Assembly (NCBI RefSeq): GCF_011317445.1
Contig: NZ_JAAAPL010000007.1
Location: 19,090 to 83,089 of the forward strand
Direction of reading: 5' to 3'
From: Chelativorans multitrophicus
GTDB taxonomy: Bacteria > Pseudomonadota > Alphaproteobacteria > Rhizobiales > Rhizobiaceae
Length of the DNA stretch: 64,000 nt
Shown here one piece after another: positions 57,193-64,000 of this stretch. Under the pieces are notes generated by a model. That model saw nothing but the letters and a program-made list of their open reading frames with translations, did no database searches and had not been told where the DNA came from. Position 1 is the stretch's first letter. Every line of letters starts with the position of its first letter. A program made the position numbers and the translations under genes.

Positions 57193-57334
57193 CTCGGCCC
57201 AAATTTCTGCAAAATTCTATTTGCCGCAAAAAGCGGGCCCGCACTTTCCCCGAGCCGTTTGCGGCGAGGTCTTGGGAAAGTGCCTGGGACCGCACAAGGA
57301 ACCGAAATCGAATTTTGCAGAAATTTGGGCCGAG
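57193..57334. repeat. 142-bp nested inverted repeat with 25-bp perfect arms
   Basis: Arms 57193-57217 and 57310-57334 are perfect inverted copies over 25 bp (core CCAAATTTCTGCAAAATTC). Inside, GCCGCAAA (57223-57230) pairs with TTTGCGGC (57258-57265), and GCACTTTCCC (57241-57250) pairs with GGGAAAGTGC (57274-57283). The two inner pairings interlock like a pseudoknot. There is no flanking duplication. It could be a regulatory leader, an origin or a MITE. Confidence 0.8.
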
Positions 57335-57979
57335 TCTTACCCCTTCAGGGGTTGCCCGCATAAGCAGGCGGGCCTCTACAAAGGCGACACAAAGAGGGGA
57401 TGGTCTCGTTGCGACCGAAACGGGAAGAACCACCAAGGCTACCATTGCTGACTCACGCACAGGCAGCGCAGTCTTCGCACCGGCGCGGTGATCCCTCACC
57501 GGACACGCTATCTCCCCTACCCCGCGCGATTTCCAGCGAGACGCCAGAAGACACCGCCGCCCAGCGCGCAATGGGTTTGAGCCGTCGCGCGCACCGCATC
57601 GCCTTCGGAGCTGGCTGGCGCGGAGGCCTTGTTGCTCATGCCGCCCCGCCGGTGCTCGCGATCTTTGGGGACGGGGCCTCCGCCGGACGATCCCGGCATG
57701 ACGTTGAGCCTTGCACCCGCTCGTGCCGTGAAACGTCCGGCTCCCGATCCCGGGGCCGCCGCGCGCGCGAATCCGGACCCCCGCCGCAAATCGACCAATG
57801 GGATCGCAGTCGGTGTCGCAGGCTCCGCGCGAGGGACCGTCACCGAAGGCCGAGACGGCTTGAACCGGCTCGGGGAGCGGCGGTACGCCGCGAGTAGTGC
57901 CCGGCCGGCCGCAGGCCGGCGCGCCCAGTTCTCCCCCGCCGTTCTGTCCGAGTCGGCCGCGCATCGAGCTTGCGTAACA

Positions 57980-58010
57980 CAGGAATGTAACTACATTATA
58001 GGTACATTAT
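57980..58010 (+). promoter_or_regulatory. Candidate promoter/operator of the MazF-type pair
   Basis: AT-rich island with ATGTAACTACA followed by TTATAGGTACAT, an imperfect ATGTA/TACAT inverted repeat about 25 bp before the antitoxin start. It would fit autorepression by a ribbon-helix-helix antitoxin. Confidence 0.45.
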
Positions 58011-58031
58011 GCATCACAAGGAGCGCCTCTC

Positions 58032-58334
58032 ATGCCACGGGCCAGCCAGCATCCGAAGGCCGACACATTCAATTTTCGGGTCGACCCCGCTCTGAAGGCG
58101 GAATTCACCCAGGCCACCGAAGCTGACGACAGGCCGGCGGCCCAAGTGCTCCGCGACTTCATGCGGGCCTATGTGGCGCGGCGAAACCGCAAGGTCTTCG
58201 AAGCCGAGGCGCAGCGGCAATCTCGTGCGGCGGCGGCACGAGCGCGATATCCACGCAGCGACGAGGCCGCGTCCCTGCGGGAGATGGAAGCCTTGTTCGA
58301 TGAGGATCATTTCTCCGATGAGTGGAACGCATGA
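58032..58334 (+). CDS. Ribbon-helix-helix antitoxin
   Basis: A 100-residue protein. TFNFRVDPALKAEFTQATEA and DDRPAAQVLRDFMRAYVARR form a ribbon-helix-helix DNA-binding domain, with an acidic C-terminus (LREMEALFDEDHFSDEWNA) to bind the toxin. It overlaps the toxin gene by ATGA. Confidence 0.85.
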   Translation: MPRASQHPKADTFNFRVDPALKAEFTQATEADDRPAAQVLRDFMRAYVARRNRKVFEAEAQRQSRAAAARARYPRSDEAASLREMEALFDEDHFSDEWNA

Positions 58335-58669
58335 AGCGTGGCGATCTGGTGACGATCGCCGTCAGCGGCGACTACGGCAAGCCCCGTCCAGCGCTCGTGA
58401 TCCAGGATGACGCCTTCGGCGAGCTGAGCGCCGTGATCGTCCTGCGCCTCACCAGCGAGATCAATGACTGGCCGCTGTTTCGGGTGACGGTCGAGCCGAG
58501 CGTGACCAACGGCCTGCGCAAGCGCTCCCAGGTGATGATCGACCGCGCCATCGCCCTGCCCCGCTCCAAGGTAGGGCAGGCGTTCGGCCATCTCGATGAC
58601 GCCGATATGCTGGCGGTGAACCTTGCGATCTATCGCTTCTTCGGGCTGAGGGGCATCGGGCCGGACTGA
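58331..58669 (+). CDS. MazF/PemK-type toxin (endoribonuclease)
   Basis: A 112-residue protein, MKRGDLVTIAVSGDYGKPRP ALVIQDD onward, matching the PemK/MazF fold (GDLVxVxxxGdyGKPRPALVIQ). The basic RSQVMIDRAIALPRSKVGQ segment is also typical. It follows the antitoxin with a 4-bp overlap. It probably helps maintain the element. Confidence 0.88.
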   Translation: MKRGDLVTIAVSGDYGKPRPALVIQDDAFGELSAVIVLRLTSEINDWPLFRVTVEPSVTNGLRKRSQVMIDRAIALPRSKVGQAFGHLDDADMLAVNLAIYRFFGLRGIGPD

Positions 58670-59017
58670 CCACGCTGCTTCGTTACGACCAAGGCGCTTT
58701 GCGCCTGAGACGTTCGGCCGCCCTTCAGAGGGCTGTATGCCAGGCGCCGAGATCGCGCGCAAAGCTGCGTCCTAGGCATCGGGCGCAAATTTGACGCCGG
58801 TCTCATTGAGGATGGCAACCTGCGCCGCCAGGATGCGGGCGGAGACTTGCGTCTGTGGATCGGGCTTTGCACTTGCATGTCCCCCGTGAACCAGTGCGAT
58901 CATGCGTCGTAGCCGCGCTTTGCGTCGCGAGAGGTGGCCTTCGGCCAGTTCGGGCGAAGTCGGATTCGTCTGATCGAGATGTAGTCGAGGTGTCGCGCGG
59001 AGAAAGAAAGCGGCGCG
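58670..59017. other. Intergenic with one possible small frame
   Basis: A 43-codon minus-strand frame (58773-58904, MIALVHGGHASAKPDPQTQV and so on) has good coding character but no clear ribosome site. Nothing else is supported. Confidence 0.35.
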
Positions 59018-59956
59018 TTACGCGCCGCTCTCCGCCGGCCGCCAGACGGGGATGCCGAGCTTGCGGGCCTTGTCGCACAAATTGCCGGTGATGCCGGAGC
59101 CGGGAAAGCCGATGACGCCCGCCGGCAGGATCGACAGCATCTCGTCATTGCGACGGAAGGGCGCTGCCCGATTGTGCCGCTGCCAGTCCGGCTTGAAGGC
59201 GATCTGGGCAACACTGCGATTGTCGGCCCAGCAGGCGGCGATGCGTTCGGCGCCGGTGGGGCTGCCGCCATGCACAAGGACCATGTCCGGGTGCCGCGCC
59301 TTCGACTTGTCGAGCGCGTCCCAGATCAGGTGGTGGTTCTCGTAGTCCTGCCCGCCCGAAACCACGATCTTGGTGCCGGCCGGCACCAGCACCTCGGTCT
59401 CGGCGCGGCGGCGTGCGGCGAGGAAGTCGCGGGAGTCGATGATCGCGGAGGTGAGATTGGCATGATTGACCTTGGAGCCGCTGCGCGGCCGCCAGGCCGA
59501 GCCGGTGAAGGCTTCGAACAGGTCCGCCGCCTCGTCGCGCATGAACTCGAACGCGTTGCGGCGCTCGACCATGGTGATGCCCTCCGCCGTCAGCCGCTCG
59601 AGCTCGACAGACTTCACCTCGGAGCCGTCCTGCTCTTTCTGGCTGATGCGCTGGGCGTCCTCATTGCGGTCGAGCTCGCGCTGGACGCGGTCGGCGCCCC
59701 GGTGGAAGAGGTTGACGGAGCCCCAGAGCACGTCCTCGAGGTCGGGTTCGAGGCGCGTGTCGGCGAAGCTGCCGGCGAGGGTTTCGAAGACGGCGCCGAG
59801 CGCTGCCCGGAGCATGGCCTCGTCGGGAAGCGGACGGGCGTCGGGCTCATCCGCGAAGGGTCGATGGCCGTAGAGCTGCAGCTCCTGGATGACGCGGTTG
59901 GTCGGGGAGGAGGCGTGATGCTGCTCGAAGGCGTCGTCGGTGATGGTGAGGTCCAT
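59018..59956 (-). CDS. DUF2493 domain protein (SLOG-like)
   Basis: A 312-residue protein with a helical N-terminal part and a C-terminal DUF2493 nucleotide-binding-like domain (KIVVSGGQDYENHHLIWDAL, MVLVHGGSPTGAERIAACWA, FPGSGITGNLCDKARKLGIP). These proteins are part of the conserved maintenance block of rhizobial elements. The ligand is unknown. Confidence 0.88.
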   Translation of the reverse strand: MDLTITDDAFEQHHASSPTNRVIQELQLYGHRPFADEPDARPLPDEAMLRAALGAVFETLAGSFADTRLEPDLEDVLWGSVNLFHRGADRVQRELDRNEDAQRISQKEQDGSEVKSVELERLTAEGITMVERRNAFEFMRDEAADLFEAFTGSAWRPRSGSKVNHANLTSAIIDSRDFLAARRRAETEVLVPAGTKIVVSGGQDYENHHLIWDALDKSKARHPDMVLVHGGSPTGAERIAACWADNRSVAQIAFKPDWQRHNRAAPFRRNDEMLSILPAGVIGFPGSGITGNLCDKARKLGIPVWRPAESGA

Positions 59957-60209
59957 GTTCGGTCTCCGTCGGTTGCGGCCGCGACCCTCGCGGCCTGACG
60001 GCGACCCCAGACCGCGCCCCGGATCGCCGGAGCCGCGCGCTTGCGCGCGGACCAGCGCAGCGCCGGGCGGCTTCAGCCGCCGAAGGCCGGGCCGGGGGGT
60101 GGTAGGGGTCGCGCTCTCGGCAGGCCGCGGGCGCGGCTCTCACCGCCGGACAAGAACCAGGGACCGGCTCCGCCGAACGCTCTCGGCCCCCTCGCCCCTT
60201 CCCGGCCCG

Positions 60210-61244
60210 TCAACCAGGCGGCAGGAAGCGGTCGGCGTCTGCGGGAAGGAGCTGGGGACGCAGCCAGCCCGCGAGCTGCTCTGGGCCGAGCCGGCGCAGG
60301 TCTTCGTTGAAATCCCCGAGCCTCGGCGCAAGCGCCAGCACGAGCAGGCCCGCCTCGCGGGCGCGGCAGCCGAGACGCTCGATGCCGTGACGGCCGGCCG
60401 CGTCGGCGTCGGCCGCGATGTAGACGCGCTCGCAGCCGGGCGGGAGCGTGAGGGCGGCGAGGTGGTTGGCCGAACTCGCCGCGATCGACGGCAGGTCCGG
60501 CATCACCATGCCGAGCGACAGCACGGTTTCGAGGCCCTCGCCGACGGCGAGGACCGGGACCGCCATGCCCGGCATGAGGCCGAAACGGACGCCGTTGCCG
60601 AGAAGCGCGCCCATGGCGCGGCGCGGATCTTCGACCGGCGCCTTGCCGTCGCCGTCTGGATCGAGCCAGGTGCGATGCACGCCGGTGATGTTACCGTCGG
60701 GCGCGGTGACGGCGGCGAGCAGCGCCGGGAAGATGCGTGTCTGTCCGGTCACCAGGTCGCGGTAGTAGCAGCCCGGATGGAATCGCAGCGCGCGTTCGCG
60801 CGAACCGCAGAGAATGCCGCGCGCCATGAGATAGCGATCGGCAAGCGTGCCGCGTAACGGTTGGCCCATGGCGAAGAGGCGCCGCGCCGCTTCGGGACGC
60901 CGCGGTGCAGCAGTGGACTCGACCGGGGGTCGGCTCGCCAACCGCTCGGGTTCCGGCAAGGCGAGGAAGCGACGGGCCTCCTCGGCAATAGGCCGAAACT
61001 CGGTGAGGCCGCGGGCGCCGGCAATGAGGTCGAGCAGATCACCGAAATCGTGGGGACGGGCCGCGTCCCGCCAGCGGCCCACGCGATCACCCTTGACGTG
61101 GACATAGAGGGAGCGCCCTTTCGAATTCGCGAGATCGCCGACGATCCAGTAACTGCCAGCAAGGTGGCCCGCCGGCAGATAGTGCCGGCAGACCGCCTCG
61201 GCGTGCTCTGCGAGCCGGGCGGCGAGATCGGATGCGGATTGCAT
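60210..61244 (-). CDS. Toprim-domain (primase-like) protein
   Basis: A 344-residue protein. The N-terminal half has RWRDAARPHDFGDLLDLIAG as in primase-like element proteins. The C-terminal Toprim domain has the glutamate in AVGEGLETVLSLG and the DxD in VYIAADADAAGRHG. It probably takes part in replication of the element. It is followed by DUF2493 and preceded by the strawberry-notch helicase. Confidence 0.88.
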   Translation of the reverse strand: MQSASDLAARLAEHAEAVCRHYLPAGHLAGSYWIVGDLANSKGRSLYVHVKGDRVGRWRDAARPHDFGDLLDLIAGARGLTEFRPIAEEARRFLALPEPERLASRPPVESTAAPRRPEAARRLFAMGQPLRGTLADRYLMARGILCGSRERALRFHPGCYYRDLVTGQTRIFPALLAAVTAPDGNITGVHRTWLDPDGDGKAPVEDPRRAMGALLGNGVRFGLMPGMAVPVLAVGEGLETVLSLGMVMPDLPSIAASSANHLAALTLPPGCERVYIAADADAAGRHGIERLGCRAREAGLLVLALAPRLGDFNEDLRRLGPEQLAGWLRPQLLPADADRFLPPG

Positions 61245-61257
61245 GATCGACCTCCCC

Positions 61258-63905
61258 TCATGCGCGATCGGCGGTCGCGACCAGCCGATGGCGGTCCATG
61301 AGGCGGGCGAGGATGGCGGGACCCTCGGCCGAGCGTGGGATGAAGAACCGCGTCTTCCACGAAATCATCTCCGAGAAGAGCCCGATCGACTTGAGCCAGG
61401 CGGTCATGCCGGGCGTGAATCCGGTGAGCTCGACGCGGTAGTCGGACATGATGCGCATGCGGCGCAGGGTCAGCCCGCCGGCAAGTTCGATCACGGCTGC
61501 ACCTGCCACCAGCATGTCCCAGATCTCGTCGGCGCCGATCACGATCGACTGGTCGACGCCGAGATTGCGACAGAACGTCGAAAGTTGCCCCGCTGCGATA
61601 GTGCGGCCGATGATGCGCTCGCCGTCATCGGTCTGGAGCCGATAGACCCGCCCGAACTCCTCCGGAAGATGCTTCCAGATCGGCAGCAGCAGTCCGGTGA
61701 CGATATGCAGCGTCGCGCTCGTGAATTCCGGAAGGTCAGCGATTTCCGCGTTCCAGGCGGCGGCGAAATCAGCTTCGGTGGCAATTTGCCAATGGGACTC
61801 ATCGAGGTGCCGGGTTTCGAGACGCATTTCTTCGGTCGGTCGGACGAGATTGACGCGGTCCTCGATGCTCCCGTCCTCGAGCATGACCGAGCGGGTCGGC
61901 ACCATCACGGCGGCGCGCTCCGAGCGTCCGTTGACCATGAGTTTTGCGCGCGGATCGTGTCGGACCATCGCCAGGGCCGCCTCGAGCGTGGTCGGGCGTG
62001 CGCGCCGGCGGGATTGAATGGTCAGCAGATGCGAGGTCGCGTCGGTGCGGGCATGGGTGTAGATCAGCCGTCGCTCGGTGACGCGCATCGGGTCCGCTGT
62101 GATAGTCTCCACACCGACATCGTATATTCCGGCCGCGATCGCGCCCTCGACGCGCCGCGCGAGAAGTGCCTCGAACGCATCGAAGATAAGGTCCTGCATG
62201 GAGATGCGCAGCGCCAGCAATCTGTTGAGGAAGGTGGAAATGGGCGGCAGTTCATCGCGAAGGCCGCCCTCTTCGGTGACCAGGGACAGGCCGGTCGTCG
62301 ATTGGAACGTCTCGAGCGAGCAGCCCTCGAGCTTGCCATCGACGATCACCCGGTAGAGCTGGCGCAGCGCATCGCGGGCATAACGGGATTCGAGATTGTC
62401 CTCGGGCCTGAACAGGTTTTGCCCGCCGGTCTGGCGCTGCCCGCGGGTGATCGCGCCGAGCGTGTCGAGGCGGCGGGCGATGGTCGAGAGGAACCGGCGT
62501 TCGGCCTTCACATTGGTGGTGATCAGCCGATAGAGGGGCGGCTGTTTCTGGTTGGTGCGTTGCGTGCGTCCGAGCCCCTGGATCGCGGCATCGGCTTTCC
62601 AGCCGGCCTCGAGAAGGTCGTGGATGCGGCGACGCTGATTCCTCGCGGTGAGGTCCGCATGATAGGAGCGACCCGTGCCGCCGGCATCCGAGAAGATGAG
62701 GATCTGCTTCGCGTCCTCCATGAAGGCACGGACTTCATCGAGGTTGGATGAGCCGGGCCGGTTTTGAACCGCAAAGCGTTCAATGCCGCCGCCGTCCGGC
62801 AGGCGTATGATGCGGCGCGAGCGGCCGGTGATCTCGGCTACGGCCTCGGTCCCAAAATGGTGGATGATTTGGTCGAGCGCGGTCGGCACGGCCGGCAGGC
62901 TGCCGAGTGTCTCAATCAGGCGATCGCGGCGCGCGACGGCCTCCCGGCAGAGCACCGGATTGCCGTCGGCATCACTCACGGGCCGGGACAGGATATTGCC
63001 CTCGCTGTCGGAATACTCCTCGTAGAGCTGCGTCGGAAAGGAGTTCATCAGGTAGGACAGACAGTTTTCCCTCGGTGTCACATCCACCTGGATGTCGTTC
63101 CATTCCTCGGTCGGGATTTCCGCCAGGCGCCGTTCGGTCAGCGCCTCGCCCGTCGAGACGATCTGGATCACCGCGGCGTGCCCGGCCTCGAGGTCGGCGG
63201 CGATCGCGCCGAGCAGGCTGGGCGTCTTCATCGAGGTCAGGAGATGATTGAAGAAACGCTGCTTGGCGGATTCGAAGGCTGATCTCGCTGCGGACTTGGC
63301 CTGACGGTTGAGCGTTCCGCTGCTGCCGGTGATGTTGGCGGCTTCCATGGCCGCGGTGAGGTTGTTGTGGATGATCTGGAACGCATCGGCATAGCTGTCA
63401 TAGATGCGGGTCTGCTCGGCGCTCAGCTCGTGCTCGAGCACCTCGTATTCGACGCCGTCATAGGAGAGTGAGCGCGCAGCGCTGAGTCCCAGCGATTTGA
63501 GATCTCGCGCCAGCACCTCCATGGCGGCGACGCCGCCGGTCTCGATCGCGGCGACGAACTCGGCACGTGTGGCGAAGGGGAAATCGGCGCCACCCCAGAG
63601 GCCGAGGCGCTGTGCGTAACAGAGATCGTCGATCTCGGTCGCGCCGGTCGCCGACCCGTAGACGACGCGCGCGTCGGGCAGCGCATGCTGCAGGCGCAGA
63701 CCCGCCCGGCCCTGCTGGGACGCGGCAACCTGGCCGCGGTCGGACTTGCCGCCGACGGCATTGGCCATGGCATGAGCCTCGTCGAAAACAATGACGCCCT
63801 CGAACTCGCTTCCCAGCCAGTCGAGGATCTGTTGCACGCGAGAGGCTTTGCCCTCGCGCTCGTCGGTGCGCAGGGTCGCGTAAGTGCAAAAGAGAATCCC
63901 CTCGT
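61258..63905 (-). CDS. Strawberry-notch-like helicase, 5-prime end lost
   Basis: Covers the C-terminal about 880 residues of a strawberry-notch family protein, normally about 1400 long with an N-terminal methylase-like part. Visible motifs are GILFCTYATLR, GVIVFDEAHAMANA (Walker B), YGSATGATEIDDL, ILIFSDAGGTGRSYHADL and GLGRTQRTNQ. The Walker A part is missing. The open frame continues to an ATG at 63948, but the sequence beyond about 63905 looks like the end of an insertion sequence. Confidence 0.8.
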
Positions 63906-64000
63906 TTAGAACTGTCGCTTGGCACTTAATTATGAGAATGCCATACAAGCGATTCCAGATGCTTCGGCCGGCACATAATTTGAGAATTGGCAGTTAATTT
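63906..64000. mobile_element. End of an insertion sequence (IS21-like) cutting the helicase gene
   Basis: Two imperfect direct repeats of about 23 bp (63921-63943 and 63970-63992) start 49 bp apart. Each contains GGCAC followed by TAATT and GAGAAT. AT content rises sharply. Multiple terminal repeats are typical of IS21-family ends. The rest lies outside the window. Confidence 0.5.

Larger units (their letters stand above)
57121..58031. other. Non-coding region with a large nested inverted repeat
   Basis: No gene is supported in 0.9 kb. It holds the leader of DUF736, the nested repeat at 57193-57334 and the toxin-antitoxin promoter near 57.98 kb. Open frames at 57.4-57.9 kb lack ribosome sites and family similarity. 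Confidence 0.5.

Noticed and set aside
56666..57964. Minus-strand 432-codon frame over DUF736 and the nested repeat
   Set aside because: It runs through the inverted repeat and out of frame with DUF736. The translation is low-complexity.
59174..62751. Plus-strand frames over DUF2493, Toprim and the helicase
   Set aside because: Antisense shadows of conserved minus-strand genes.

Overview
The window looks like chromosome or a large accessory region from a Hyphomicrobiales alphaproteobacterium (Mesorhizobium, Aminobacter, Ochrobactrum or a relative). GC and GC3 are high. The nirK-nirV-nnrS-pseudoazurin set, the Ti-type TraA/TraG transfer genes, the DUF736/DUF2493/Toprim/strawberry-notch block and the DmpA-type peptidase all fit that group. 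This assignment is inference from gene content only.

Region 1 (1-6.0 kb) is a denitrification cluster: nsrR-like Rrf2 regulator, a DUF1858 redox protein, a Crp/Fnr-type NnrR regulator, pseudoazurin, nnrS, a small unknown gene, nirK and nirV. Near-identical TTTGCG-N4-CGCAAA-like boxes lie about 77-88 bp before the DUF1858, pseudoazurin and nirK start codons. A fourth, perfectly palindromic box lies 30 kb away, about 80 bp before a DUF6455 gene at 35.4 kb.

Region 2 (6.4-15.9 kb) is a complete glycine/serine degradation operon (glyA-lpdA-gcvT-gcvH-gcvP-sdaA) with a divergent LysR gene. Region 3 (16-19.8 kb) is a graveyard: an IS481-type remnant, a gamma-glutamyltransferase fragment, a second and decayed lpdA-gcvT-gcvH-gcvP set split by a 1054-bp IS630-type element, and IS66 and integrase scraps.

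Region 4 (19.8-30 kb) is a catabolic locus. A minus-strand run potA-potB-potC-potD-dmfA1-dmfA2-gntR encodes a polyamine-type ABC importer, a two-subunit dimethylformamidase homologue and a regulator. A divergent DmpA-type aminopeptidase and a class III aminotransferase complete it. A 24-bp sequence differing at only three positions sits in front of both the potA/peptidase divergent promoter and the aminotransferase, so the genes probably form one regulon for an imported cationic amide.

Region 5 (30.1-34.3 kb) has a tandem glycine riboswitch, a shortened gcvT-like gene and a 993-residue SerC-SerA fusion, transcribed leftwards. Region 6 (34.3-36.7 kb) is sparse, with the DUF6455 gene and IS110/IS4 remnants.

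Region 7 (36.7-64 kb) has the character of an integrative conjugative element. It holds traA, a likely oriT, traD, traG, a membrane-anchored CbbX-like AAA+ protein and exported proteins, an XRE regulator, a PIN toxin-antitoxin pair, tRNA-Arg(UCG), HU, a MazF-type pair, DUF736, DUF2493, a Toprim protein and a truncated strawberry-notch helicase. Inside it, a 6.0-kb transposon with three overlapping tyrosine recombinase genes (50419-56444) has 14-bp terminal inverted repeats. It has split a small ELRAELR gene and carries an intact paralogue of the gene it broke.
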